From contig OW386289.2 of NCBI GenBank assembly GCA_936432065.2, positions 15,582,277-15,646,276 of the forward strand: a stretch of DNA of 64,000 bases. Direction: 5' to 3'. The position numbers and the translations under genes were made by a program. Origin of the DNA: Rutpela maculata. Its lineage: Eukaryota > Arthropoda > Insecta > Coleoptera > Cerambycidae. The notes beneath the pieces were generated by a model. That model ran no database searches. It worked only from the letters and a program-made list of their open reading frames with translations, and was not told the DNA's origin. Positions 35,795-46,990 of the stretch are shown here, in pieces (within the stretch, counting starts at the first letter, position 1; each line of letters starts with the position of its first letter).

Positions 35795-36375
35795 AAATAT
35801 CTTTACATGTGTGAATGGCCGGTACGCCGGCGATACATCGCAAAATACGTTTTTGCACAATAAAAACATTTGCTGCTAGGGTGGTTATCCCAAGAAATAG
35901 ACACCATACCTCAAGCGTGTATCAACTTGGGCATAGTATAAGTTAATTAACTGTTCTTTATTTAGAAAGGATCTGATATTTCTGAACAACTAAGTCTTCA
36001 CAGTGATGTTTCCAGTTCAGGGTTTCATCCAGGTACATGCCTAAAATCTTTATACTTTCCTCATTATCAATATTTAAACTATTACATTTCTCTTGCCTGG
36101 TCTGAAATCTAATTAGGTGAGTTCTTTCTGCATTGAAATATAGAGAATTATGAGAAAACCAATTGTTCAAATTAGTCAATAAACTGTTAGAATTATCTTC
36201 CAAAAGATTATCTCTAGGATTAAATATTATAATAGATTTATCATCTGCATACATTGTAAAATGTGCATGTGACGCCAAAGAGTCTATATCATTAATACAT
36301 AACAAAAACAAAACAGGACCCAATAAGGATCCCTGTGGAACACCCATATTTAGTTTTAAATATTCCGAATCAATC
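35795..36375 (-). pseudogene. LINE F: RT fragment
   Basis: The minus-strand frame 36347-35958 begins with the RT segment GVPQGSLLGPVLFLLCINDI and has the catalytic MYADDKSII and the later ILGMYLDETLNWKHHCEDL. Further codons continue in another frame toward 35795 (NKEQLINLYYAQVDTRLRYG, then the QK and CK segments). Motif A and everything before it are missing, so the fragment is 5' truncated. It butts against LINE D on its 3' side. Confidence 0.82.
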
Positions 36376-36409
36376 CTGTAAACTGAGTTTTACGTTTTAT
36401 GTCGTAAAC

Positions 36410-37025
36410 CAGTGGCGGCCGGTGAAATTTCAATGTTTTTTTTTCGTCTGTAGCACATGAGACCCATACAAAATATGGGACATGACATTTAGAGAAGCAC
36501 TTCTCTAATGTCCCCTAAAATATTTTGAAAAAGTAGTTTGCGAAATTTTTTTAAAAAAATTCTGTAGCTTCCCCTGGTCTAGGGACTGTTTATTTACTTT
36601 TTTTTGTTACATACATTTGACTTTTCATAAAAATACAACAACCCCTTTTGGAGTTTATGAAAATATTTTTATTACTAACTGAGATACAACGAATTGAAAT
36701 ATTGTAATTTGTTAAATTGTAAATTAAATAATTTCAGTTCATTGCATTTCAGTTAATAATGAAAATATTTTCATAAACTACAAAACGGGTTGTTGTATTT
36801 TTATGAAAAGTTAAATGTATATGTCAAAAATAAATAAATAAACAGGAGTCCCTAGACCAGGGGAGGCTACCGAATTTTAAAAAACATTTTCGCAAATTAC
36901 TTTTTCAAAATTTTTTGTGGGTCATTAGAGAATTGCTTCTCTAGATGTTATTTCCCATATTTCGTATGGGTGCCATGCGCCACAGACGAGAAAAAAAAAT
37001 ATTGAAATTTTACCAGCCGCTACTG
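36410..37025. mobile_element. Palindromic MITE, copy 1 (CAGTGGCGGCYGGTG ends)
   Basis: A 616-bp element that is an inverted repeat almost end to end: the two halves mirror each other around about 36720 (AATTTGTTAAATTGTAAATT region). Ends are CAGTGGCGGCCGGTG and complement with one change. Flanks TCGTAAAC and TCGTAAGT are an imperfect 8-bp duplication. hAT-like. Further copies lie at 40255-40877 (complete) and 44161-44421 (cut). Confidence 0.83.
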
Positions 37026-37306
37026 TCGTAAGTTAACATACTGATGTGAATACTGGACGTGGAAGTAATAAGCATTTGGACTATAAAATGGCCCTTATAT
37101 TGTGATATAATATCAGTAGTTTAATTAGTAAGTATTATAATATAAGGATCATTTTGTAGTCCAAATGCATATTATTCACTGTATTTTGTAATTATTGATT
37201 TTTAATCCCCTCGCTAGGGGTTATTTTCCATTGCGTATAGTGCAGAGGGGTTCATGTTCGTTACTCAAGCATTATTTTATTGCAATTATTATTAAAATCA
37301 GAGTTA
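37026..37306. other. Spacer with imperfect hairpin
   Basis: 37077-37170 is an imperfect inverted repeat (TTGGACTATAAAATG ... CATTTTGTAGTCCAA). Just before it CTGGACGTGGAAGTA (37054) looks like a lone end of the T1/T2 element. Confidence 0.5.
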
Positions 37307-37605
37307 GTCACGTCGCCAACTAAGGAAAAAAGCTTGGACCTTGAATGAGGGTACAACTTTTATTTTATGATTGATTCTAGTCTTGTTTGATATACAGAAC
37401 CATAATCCGTGGGGTGCCAGAGTGGCACCCTTAGGCAATTTAAACTATTGAAGGTCAAAGGTCACGAGGGTAAAAAAAGCTGAACCACCCATTTTATTGC
37501 GAATTAAGAGAAATAGGTCCACCCAAATCAAATATTTGTAGTAAGATATAATAATATATATTGTATATATTATATATTAAAATAAAATATTTCTGTCAAT
37601 CACCT

Positions 37606-39225
37606 CTATGAATCCTTATTTTCATAAGGATAATAAACCAAACTGCAACGAACTGCTAGCCTGGCCGCATTATGTATAGAAATCACATTCTACAACAAAA
37701 CGCTTGGTTTTGATTGAAGCAAACACCAGCCGAAAGATTTATTCCTAATTAAAGGAACTTTCATGCTAGTCATGCTAGTATTTGCTTCAATCAAACCAAA
37801 CGTTTTATTGTAGAATGTGATTTTTATACATAACGGGGGAGGTTCTTAATTTTAGGAGGGATTTTCTTAGACAACCACACTCTGTATCGAACATCTGTCA
37901 TGTTGTGAACTTCCTTCTTGTATCCGTAGCAATGTGCAATGAATTTTGTGCATTCTGTTGTACATTGTTGCATTGAAGATTCTACACAACCTAAATGCTT
38001 AAGTTCAACACCAGATCTCAGAACTTTTATGGCTTTATTCTTTCCAATGCCAAAAAGTTGTGAAGTAGTATCACAGCCAGTGAGACAATGTACTGCTAAT
38101 AGTGAGTCTGCATAGGGTTCCTGGATTACTAACTGTTGCCGCTATATCTGAGAGCTTTTCTTTGTCAACAGACTCCATCCACATAGCGCATTCAAGTTTC
38201 ATCTTTCGGTAAAAGTGTACAAGCAGAACAAAAACGTCGGTGTCGTCTGATAAAATCTTTATATTGTGTGTTCCACATCTTGACAAAAAAATGGCCTGTT
38301 GTACAATTATAACGTCTACTTCTTCATGGTGAGTTTCTAAATCAGGGCGTGGAATTCCAGGATTTTGCAATTCAGTTGGGCTTGTATCAATACCAGTAAT
38401 GACCAACTTGTGTGGAAGAAAACCGCTATGTTTTAACAGTTGCTTGCAAATCATGACTGTTAGTTGAATTTCATTGCTTGATTGAGTTAATATACTGTTG
38501 CGACTTGGGATAGGTGCATCTGCTCTTAGTTGTATGGAAGAACTGCTAACTCCTCTTTTAGATCGAGTTGCACTCTTTGGACTGTACTCATAGTACCTAT
38601 CAAATACGAGGAATGTGTCCTGTTCTACAACATGCTTCATGATCACTGCAATTACATTATCAATGTAAGTTTGTATTGTACCAATCTTTGGCCAATGAAC
38701 ATGCTAAAATAGCATCTATAATTAATGCATTTGCAGATTTCCCCCTAGTCGAGACCTGCACTCTTATTTCACTCATTAATTTTGATTTCTGGGATGTGGG
38801 ATTCATGTCTCCAAATTCATCAAATAGTGCTGACGGAACTGGTGATAATTCATATCCAAACAAAGTTGGAAGGCTGCATATTTCAACAGCACGTGTCATC
38901 AGTTGCAGGGCATGTGCGTAGATGGCCTCTGTGTTACAAACACTGGTTTGCTGTACCAGCATATGTTTCTTATCATTAGACAAAGTAATGACTTCCTTTT
39001 TCAAAAGAACATAAAATCCTTTTGGCAGTGATTCCTCAAATCTTTGTCGTTGCTTTTTTCCAATGTATACAGCATCATCTACATTAACTTTGGTATTTCC
39101 AATACGACCATATTAACAATACCGTCAGGGTGATCCTCAATAGACATAGGGATGTTTTAAATTTATTTCTTATTTTCTGCCTATCTTCTTCATCAGAAGT
39201 AATTCTTGCTGTACTTTCCTCTTTG
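37606..39225 (-). pseudogene. Decayed gene of an unassigned animal protein family (HEEVDVIIVQQ / HCLTGCDT motifs)
   Basis: Minus strand. Successive frames join into one protein-like reading of about 480 codons: KVNVDDAVYIGKKQRQRFEE, GYELSPVPSALFDEFG, STRGKSANALIIDAI, IGTIQTYIDNV, VFDRYYEYSPKSATRSKRG, THHEEVDVIIVQQAI, LSDDTDVFVLLVHFY, HCLTGCDTT, ending near a TAG at 37606-37608. Frame breaks lie near 39117, 38698 and 38113, and a 162-bp hairpin interrupts it at 37671-37832. I recognise these motifs from a widespread but functionally unassigned family often seen in repetitive invertebrate DNA. The spaced acidic residues (HEE-D, DDTD) recall metal-binding nuclease folds, which is inference. Its place between inverted repeats suggests a transposon gene. 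Confidence 0.7.
37671..37832. mobile_element. 162-bp hairpin element inside the decayed gene
   Basis: Ends TATGTATAGAAATC and GATTTTTATACATA. The arms mirror each other for about 50 bp each (ACATTCTACAA, TTTGATTGAAGCAAA). Excising it brings NLPRY next to NAARLAV in one frame. TA at both edges suggests a TA target. Confidence 0.7.
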
Positions 39226-39486
39226 TGAAACAATATAAATAATATATATTATAATATCTAACTACAAATATTTTATTTGGGTTGACCGATTGCCCTTAGA
39301 TCGCAATAAAATGAGTGGTTCAGCTTTTTTGTCCTCCGTGACCTTTGACCTTCGATATTTTAAATTGCCCAAGGGTGCCACTCTGGCACCCCACGGATTA
39401 TGGTTAAGTACATCAAACAATACTAGAATCAATCATAAAATAAAAGTTATACCCTCATTCAAGGTTACATAGCTCGGCGACGTGAC

Positions 39487-40023
39487 GAAGTTGCAATAAT
39501 TGTTCCAAATTTTAAAATATTTATTGTTTCAATATTTGCATGCCTTAAATAGGGGGTTAATTTTGTAACTTTCCTTCGCACTACGTAAAAGGAGGCAAAT
39601 TTTGCGGCCACTCTTTACAAAACGCGCTACCTGAGTTATCTATCGTAATGTATTTCCTAATGTGTGTGATTTTTGACAACGTATGTACCTTGTTGGATAG
39701 CTAATGATGCAAGGAAGTTATTTAAGCAATTTGTACGGTAAGTGTCACAATTTTTCTGGGAAAATCATTTTCCTGCGAACTAAAATTTCAATTTTTTTAT
39801 CAACATATATGAATTTAGCCCCGTTACTTCAAATCTTACGGTCATTTTGAGAATTTATTTTTTTAAAATCATCTACTGATTTGTTAGCTATCAGCAAACA
39901 CTCAAATAAGTGCCCAAAAACATGAGTTGTTTATTATTTATTTAATTTTTTGTTTAAAAATCGGGAATTTTCTCAAAAAAATTGATATTGGATTATCTCG
40001 AAAACTACTCATTTTCGGAAGGG
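39487..40023. other. AT-rich spacer
   Basis: No gene or element recognised. Confidence 0.4.
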
Positions 40024-40175
40024 TAACACATAATTAAATTTACTACTTTAATCCCTTCAAAGGAATATCTTCAATTTCCAGTCACCCATACTGACTGGAC
40101 ATATGTAATACCCACAGTTAAATGTACTGTGTCTAAACATATGCATCATAATTTTAATAAACTAGTATTGTGGTC
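40024..40175 (+). repeat. Dispersed repeat R, left part of copy 1
   Basis: Nearly identical to 43930-44082 (CACCCATACTGACTGGACAT, CTAAACATATGCATCATAAT). Its continuation is displaced by the hAT element that follows and resumes at 41439. Confidence 0.8.
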
Positions 40176-41438
40176 CAGTGGCGGGTGAGGGGGGGGGGGG
40201 GGGGCACGTGCCCTCCCCCGTCATTTATTTTGGCCAAAAAAATGGTTTAGAAAACAGCGGCGGCTGGTGAAATTTCAATTTTTTTTTTCTCGTCTATGGC
40301 GCATGGGACCCATACGAAATTTGAGAAATAACATCTAGAGAAGCACTTCTCTAATGACCCCTAAAAAATTTTGAAAAAGCAGTTTGCGAAAAAATTTTTG
40401 AAGATTCGTTAGCCTTCCCTGGGTCTAGGAGCTCCTGTTTATTTTTATTTTTTTTTTGTCATATACATTTGACCGTTAAAATACAACAACAGATTTTGGA
40501 CTTTATGAAAATATTTTCATTACTAACTGAGATACAACGAATTGAAATATTGTAATTTGTTAAATTGTAAATTACAAAATTTCAGTTCATTGTATTTCAG
40601 TTAGTAATGAAAATATTTTCACATAAAGTCCAAAATCTGTTGTTGTATTTTTATGAAAAGTCAAATGCATATGACAAAAAAAAATAAAAATAAACAGGAG
40701 CTCCTAGACCCAGGGAAGGCTAACGAATCTTCAAAAATTTTTTCGCAAACTGCTTTTTCAAAATTTTTTAGGGGTCATTAGAGAAGTGCTTCTCTAGATG
40801 TTATTTCTCAAATTTCGTATGGGTCCCATGCGCCATAGACGAGAAAAAAAATATTGAAATTTCACCAGCCGCCACTGCATAGAAAAGTTCATTTGTAGAT
40901 AGCGCTGCCATATAACCCATATTGTTTCAGCATTTAACTTTAGAAAATAAATGTTTTCTATCAAATTAAGAGTACTTTCAATATATTTGTGTTTCAATGT
41001 TATTCTGCAATTGTTTTATATGAAAGTAAAATACTCTGTATACAAAGTTAGGAGCACAATAACCATAGGTTTAAGAAATACTCAGATGCTTGTATAACAA
41101 TTAAATTGGAAAAGTTTGTTACCAGTTGTTAATAAATCGAACAATAAATGAGTAAACTATATTTGTTGGTTTTTCAACTTACTTAACATAATTCAAAATA
41201 GACTATAAAGCAAGTAAGAGTCGGCATGCAACTCGTATACATTTTAATATTTTACAGATAAATAAGGAAAATTCGTTCGACGAAACCTATTTTTCGAATA
41301 CACTGTTTTTGCAAGTCAAATTTTTGACTTTTTATTTTGGGGCGTTTGAGAACCTTGGAAAATACCAAATTTTCGCTTCCGGCTTATTTTTGATGGTTGT
41401 GCCCCTTCTGTTAATTTATTTTGGATCCGCCGCTGTTG
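40176..41438. mobile_element. hAT-type element (CAGTGGCGG ends), non-autonomous
   Basis: Starts CAGTGGCGGGTGAGG and ends GGATCCGCCGCTG(TTG). Flanked by TTGTGGTC (40168-40175) and TTGTGGCC (41439-41446), 7 of 8 matching. The uninterrupted target TATTGTGGTCTGAAAACGCG is present at 44523, which proves the insertion. A palindromic MITE is nested inside. No transposase is recognisable in the remaining sequence (40878-41400). Confidence 0.78.
40255..40877. mobile_element. Palindromic MITE, copy 2
   Basis: The two halves are inverted copies around about 40565; ends CAGCGGCGGCTGGTG and CACCAGCCGCCACTG. Close relative of 36410-37025. Arms here are nearly perfect, so this copy can form a 300-bp hairpin. 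The minus-strand frame at 40794-40997 is chance. Confidence 0.85.
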
Positions 41439-41950
41439 TTGTGGCCTGAAAATGCGTCCTTCAAATAAAACATTTGTTTCATTGTCTTGTCTAGCTTGAA
41501 GAATTATTATGAATGGATGGTCAGCTGTAAACTGTTTAGGAGGTAATCGAATTAGCCCACGGCGGAATTGAACAAAACACCCTAAAATAAAAAATGCATA
41601 ATCAATTTTTCATAATAGTACATTGTGTATCTAGTAGTAATAACAACAGTACATTCCCGGACGACGATGTAAATTGAAGCAAGCATTGAAGTCCAGGAAT
41701 GTGCTTTTACTACGAAGTACACATACTATTTTTTTCTTAAATCGCAATCAATATTATTATAAATATATAAAAACAAAAAGTATATACATATTAAAATATA
41801 TATAAAAAATAGTCCGAGAAGGCAACTTTCCCGGCCTAGGCCGGGAAAGTAATTTTTATATATAAAAACTAGAGTGGGAACGTTAACTTTCCCGGACTGT
41901 TTTCTGATAGTTGATAGTTGCTTGGCAACGGATTAAAATACTAGAATAGT
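41439..41950 (+). repeat. Dispersed repeat R, right part of copy 1
   Basis: Matches 44525-45010 (GTCCTTCAAATAAAACA, GGATGGTCAGCTGTAAACT, GTGTATCTAGTAGTAA). Contains a perfect 24-bp palindrome at 41826-41849 (CTTTCCCGGCCT and complement) flanked by further CTTTCCCGGACT boxes, possibly a binding site. A third, diverged copy is at 52668-52830. Confidence 0.8.
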
Positions 41951-42159
41951 GTATGCGATCTGAAATTGCGCCGAAAAACATGTGGCTGAAGACAGAAACG
42001 AAATCAGAAATGAGAAACAATTATTTAGAGAGGACCAACGAAATAATGCACATGAAGTTAAAATCTTCGTAATTACAGAATTGAAAAGTATTTTCCTATA
42101 AAACCAAACATGTATGTTGAAAAGGGTTGAGCAGCTAAAGTTATCTAAAGCAAAACACG

Positions 42160-43540
42160 GATTTTAAGAGGGCGAAACACCCCAAAAACTGTAAACTGTA
42201 AAAAAAAGATAACTATAAGACAACTAATGTAAGAAAGTTTTTAAGACTTTCATATTTTAGGGTGTGATAGAAAAGAGCATTTCCAATATTGCATAATTTT
42301 GATTTAATAAAAAACAGAGTTTAAGAGGGTAAAACACCCCAAAAACTATCTAAAAATAATGTAACTATTGCAAAGAAGTTTCTAACACTTTCCTATTTTA
42401 AGGTATGTTAGAAAAGAGCGTTTCCAATATTGCATAATTTTTATTTAACTAAAAACAGGGGAAAAACTATATAAAAATTGTAAAAATTTTCAGCGCTTTC
42501 AGATTTTGGAGGGTGATAGAAAAGACTATTTCCAAGATAGCATAATTGGAATTTAATAAAAAACAGAGTTTAAGGGGGTAAAACACCAGAAAAACTATCT
42601 ATAAATAATGTAACTATTGCAAAAAAGTTTCTAACACTTTCCTATTTTAGGGTATGTTAGAAAAGTGCACTTCCTATATTGGATAATTTTTATTTAACAA
42701 AAAAACAGGGGATAAGGGGGAGGTACACTCCAAAACTCTTTAAAAATAATATAAAAATTGTAAAATTTTTTCACGCTTCTAGACATTGGAGGGTGATAAA
42801 AAAACTCTTTTCAAGATAGCGTAATTGGGATTTAATAAAAAACAAGACTTTAAGAGGGTAAAACACCCCAAAAGCTATCTAAAAATAATGTAACTATTGC
42901 AAAAAAGTTTTCAACACTCTCCCATTTTAGGGTATGTTAGAAAATAGCATTTCCAATATTGCATTATTTTTATTTAACGAAAAACAGGGGATACACCCCA
43001 AAAACTATTTAAAAATAATATGAAAATTGTAAAATTTTTTCACGCTTTTAGACATTGGAGGGTGATAGAAAAGACTATTTCCAAGATAGCGTAATTGGGA
43101 TTTAATAAAAAACAAGAGTTTAAGAGGGTAAAACACCCCAAAAGCTATCTAAAAATAATATAACTATTGCAAACAAGTTTTCAACACTCTGCCATTTTAG
43201 GGTATGTTAGAAAAAAGCATTTCCAATATTATTGCATTATTTTTATTTAACGAAAACCAGGGGATAAGGGGGTGATACACCCCAAAAACTGTTTAAAAAT
43301 AATATAAAAATTGTAAAATTTTTTCACGCTTTTAGATGTTGGAGGGTGATAGAAAATACTATTTCCAAGATAGCGTAATTTGGATTTAATAAAGTTTACA
43401 ATAGTTACATTATTTTTAGATAGCTTTTGAGGTGTTTTACCCTCTTAAACTCTGTTATTTATTAAATCCCAATTATGCTATCTTGGAAATAGTCTTTTCT
43501 ATCACCCTCCAAAATCTGAAAGAGCTAAAAATGTTTACAA
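42160..43540 (+). repeat. Satellite-like array, dimer of about 270 bp
   Basis: Two alternating monomers of 120-150 bp. One has AAACACCCCAAAAxCTATCT, TAACTATTGCAAA and GGTATGTTAGAAAA; the other has AAAATTGTAAAATTTTT, TTGGAGGGTGATAGAAAA and CAAGATAGC. Dimer starts fall about 42332, 42580, 42858 and 43130. The last part (43385-43540) is inverted. Long enough to be a small satellite block or an element interior. Confidence 0.78.
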
Positions 43541-43924
43541 TTTTTATACCGGGTGCCACAGAATAGTGGCTCCCCCCTATATTTCCTTTATTTTTTAACT
43601 TATTCATTTGAAATTTGGGGCATAAACTACCAGTAAAAATGGATTTTTGGAAATAAAAACGATATGAGACCATTTCCGATTTACCCGGAAATGATCAACT
43701 TTTACGAAGCCTCCAAAATTGAACAAATCACTTTTTATCGAAAACTTTTTTTTTCATATGGGAGGGTGGTGGCTCCTCGTGTTCAATAAAGTATAGATTT
43801 TTTTCTGAATTCATTGATATCCATTTCATATCTATGCCATTTGTTTTTCTATTTTATTAAATTTATTTAAAAATAAAAAAATCACTTTCAAAACAATTTT
43901 TATTGATCCTTATACTTTTCATTA
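43541..43924. other. Spacer
   Basis: TATACCGGGTGCCACAG at 43552 resembles the ends of the fold-back at 59222, suggesting the remnant of a related element. No gene. Confidence 0.4.
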
Positions 43925-44082
43925 GTACTTAATAACATAATTAAATTTACTACTTTAACCCCTTCAAAGGAATATCTTCAATTTCCAGTCACCCATACTG
44001 ACTGGACATATGTAATACCCACAGTTAAATATACTGTGTCTAAACATATGCATCATAATTTTAATAAACTAGTATTGTGGTC
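43925..44082 (+). repeat. Dispersed repeat R, left part of copy 2
   Basis: See 40024-40175. Followed at 44083 by the truncated hAT element. Confidence 0.8.
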
Positions 44083-44421
44083 CAGTGGCGGATCCAGGGG
44101 GGGGGGGGGGCACGTGCCCCCCCCCGTCATTTATTTTGGCCAAAAAAATGGTTTAGAAAACAGCGGCGGCTGGTGAAATTTCAATATTTTTTTTCTCGTC
44201 TATGGTGCATGGGACCCATACGAAATTTGAGAAATAACATCTAGAGAAGCACTTCTCTAATGACCCCTAAAAAATTTTGAAAAAGCAGTTTCCGAAAAAA
44301 TTTTTGAAGATTCGTTAGCCTTCCCTGGGTCTAGAAGCTCCTGTTTATTTTTATTTTTTTTTGTCATATGCATTTGACTTTTCATAAAAATACAACAGAT
44401 TTTGGAGTTTATGAAAATATT
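44083..44421. mobile_element. Truncated hAT element with truncated nested palindromic MITE
   Basis: Starts CAGTGGCGGATCC like the element at 40176, with the same internal MITE starting at 44161 at the same position. It breaks off at GAAAATATTC in the middle of the MITE. Because the MITE lies at the same site in both, the pair existed before repeat R was duplicated or the element transposed. Confidence 0.75.
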
Positions 44422-44524
44422 CTGCTGTGTTGTCATACCTCTCGCGCTACGTGAATGTACATACCTAATAGGCAATTACACGCACTGTATCTAAACATAT
44501 ACATCATAATTTTAAAAAACTAGT
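44422..44524. repeat. Mosaic junction: LTR-like scrap plus second copy of repeat R target region
   Basis: 44425-44480 is a piece of the LTR-like repeat of 28205-28415. 44482-44524 repeats the CTAAACATATxCATCATAATTTT segment already present at 44038-44082, now leading into an empty hAT target site. Confidence 0.65.
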
Positions 44525-45010
44525 ATTGTGGTCTGAAAACGCGTCCTTCAAATAAAACACGTGTTTTATCGTCTTGTCCAGCTTGAAGAATTATTATGAA
44601 TGGATGGTCAGCTGTAAACTCTTTAGGAATTCGCGCACAAAGGCCTTGAGGACAAAAGCCTAAAATAAAGAATGCATTATCAATTTCTCATAATAGTACA
44701 TTGTGTATCTAGTAGTAAAAACAATACATTCCCGGATGACGATGTAAACAAGCATTGGTGTCAGGGAATATGCTTTTACTACGAGGTACCCATTCTATTT
44801 TTTCTGAAATCGCAATCAATATTATTATAAACATATAAAAATAAAAATATATATACCATAATATATAAAAAACAGTCCGGGAAGGTCACTTTCCCGGCCT
44901 AGGCCGGGAAAATACTTGTATATATAAAAACTAGGCCTGAAACGGTAACTTTCCCGGACTGATTTCTGATAGTTACTTAGCAACGGATTAAAATTCTAGT
45001 AGTATAGTGT
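44525..45010 (+). repeat. Dispersed repeat R, right part of copy 2
   Basis: Matches 41439-41950, including the near-perfect palindrome CTTTCCCGGCCTAGG at 44889. Contains the unoccupied hAT target TTGTGGTC. Confidence 0.8.
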
Positions 45011-46388
45011 ATTTTGGGGTATAAAATTGCGCCGAAAAACTAGACATTCTGATCGATTTCAGAAAAATTAATTTATCAAATAATTGGATATCAGCTTAGC
45101 CTTTAAAAAATAAAGAAAATTAATGTCACGGTTAGTATGAGATTAGAGATGAAGTAGGTAATAAATTATTATTAACGTACATGAGTTTAGCGTATGTAAT
45201 ATCACTATAGTGCTTAGAATTTTATCGGTAAAATTTTTTCGAAAACGTTGTTGCCTAGTAACATACAGAGTGATAATTTATTATCTGATTAAAATCTCGA
45301 GCGCTTTAGCAGGAAGAATTTAATTTTTGATAATAAAGTGCCAATTTAAAAGAATTATATTACCTTTTGGCAAATTTAAAAGCACGAGTGGTATTTGGGG
45401 AGAATATTACACGAATAAATAAAATACATAAAATATCTTTAATATTAAGTTTTGCCATTAACTGCCTCCAGACGTTTTCTTATAATTTTTTAGTGGTTAC
45501 TAACCTTTATTTTTAATTTCATCATTTATGTCACCTAAAAATGTACTTCCAAACCGACTCATTTAATAAAGAACAAAGTAGGTATAATGATTAACAATCG
45601 TAGCTGCAGATACTTAAAAGTCCACGGAATTCGCAATAGTTTAAATGTAATGACAAGCAATAAACCAATAACCTTGAACCATAAGTATTGTAATGTATAG
45701 AATGGTCCACGCATTGGAGAATCTTCACTGTAACAATTTTTAAGCATGCTTTGACCAATCACATTATGTATAAAGACAGAGAGAGCACTACCAATGTTCT
45801 GCCTATTTATGTTGTGGTATCGCCATTTAGTGACAGCAACGTGATCTACCGTGACATGCGGAAAACTTAATAGTATGTTGTCCCTACCGAAAGGAGTTAA
45901 AAAAATGAAAAATAAAAAAAATGACCAAAAAAATTACCTTATTTTTTTGTAGAAATGCGCCGCTAATGACTTTAACCGATCTGACGTAACGCGGTACAAC
46001 CATATCACTTCTCCTCCCCCTTTATCAGACTTGGGACTGACAGGAAAGCTGGAGAGAGTAGAAGTGACTTTTTGGTTTTAATCACACTACAAAAATAGCA
46101 ACAATTTAAATAATTTTTGTAGAATACAGCACAGCAAAAAACGTAAAAGTAATGGAAAGTCAAAGAAAATGTTATAATAAATGCACTGTTTTCTAAGCAC
46201 CGAATGGCGTATTGAACATCGATTTACGAATACAATTTAAAATTTAATTCTCATGGGTCAATGTCTTTCGACACATTGACCCAGTAAACTCCTCTACAAT
46301 AATAAGTAAGATATTTACTTAAACCCGAGAATAACAAAAAACACCAAACTAGGCCGTACTTTATACCTGCCGCGGCGTTCACCGAAAG
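45011..46388. other. AT-rich intergenic sequence
   Basis: No gene recognised. A hairpin around GGGTCAATGTCTTTCGACACATTGACCC at about 46256-46283 is the only structure noted. Short minus-strand frame at 45559-45762 has no family features. Confidence 0.45.
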
Positions 46389-46396
46389 CAAACAAC

Positions 46397-46699
46397 CAGG
46401 GGCGGATTAAAGGGGGGACTTTAGGGGCTTAAGCCCAGGGCCCCGGATGCTGGAGGGGCCCCCGAACGCTGAAAACAGACTTAAAAAAACCAAATATGAT
46501 ATGATTATAACTATGCTGTGTACTGGTGATCTCATTGACGGTATAAATAATAAATATAAAAGTATATGTAACATTTTTTGCTCTTGTCTTGTCAGTGCAA
46601 TGCGGCTACGTGCTATTATTATTATGGTTTACTTCAGTATTTAGAAGGGCCCCAAAGCATTAATAGCCCAGGGCCCCGCAACCTGTTAGTCCGCCCCTG
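46397..46699. mobile_element. hAT-type MITE (CAGGGGCGGATTAA ends)
   Basis: 303 bp. Ends CAGGGGCGGATTAA and TTAGTCCGCCCCTG (one or two differences). Perfect 8-bp duplication CAAACAAC at 46389-46396 and 46700-46707. GGGGCCC-rich subterminal blocks. The short frame inside is chance. Confidence 0.92.
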
Positions 46700-46734
46700 C
46701 AAACAACGCGGCATTCTTTGATCGCACGCGCTGG

Positions 46735-46990
46735 CTACTTAAGGAAATGTAAACATCTTCGATATGGTCTTGCTCAAGTAAGGTCACTATTTACTGACCA
46801 CAGACAACTAAAAATAGCATCTAAACAATTGAAAGCATTAAAAGTAGCCAAACTCCATGGTTCAGTAGCGATCTTTGCAAATTTTAATGCAACTATAATT
46901 ACTAAATTACCTCGGATCACTGTAAAATTTTACAGGGGCTTTTCCACCATTTTATTTTCCGCATGTCATGGTAGATCACGTTGTATACAG
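46735..46990 (+). repeat. Dispersed repeat related to the LINE C 3' region
   Basis: Shares TTAAGGAAATGTAAAC, AATTACCTCxGAxC, TTTxCAGGGGCTTT and TTTTATTTTCCGCAT with 22985-23215. The frame at 46718-47005 spans it but the family match is at DNA level only, so I do not call a gene. Confidence 0.5.

Larger units (their letters stand above)
37307..39486. mobile_element. Element with ~250-bp inverted ends carrying an unassigned gene
   Basis: 37307-37560 and 39235-39486 are inverted copies. Mirrored phrases include GTCACGTCGCC, CCTTGAATGAGGGTA, CCGTGGGGTGCCAGAGTGG and GCTGAACCACxCATTTTAT. They enclose a decayed minus-strand gene and nothing else. The layout is that of a DNA transposon with long inverted ends whose single gene would be the transposase or a passenger. 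The outer edge is set by where the mirror stops; no target duplication is evident. Confidence 0.68.
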
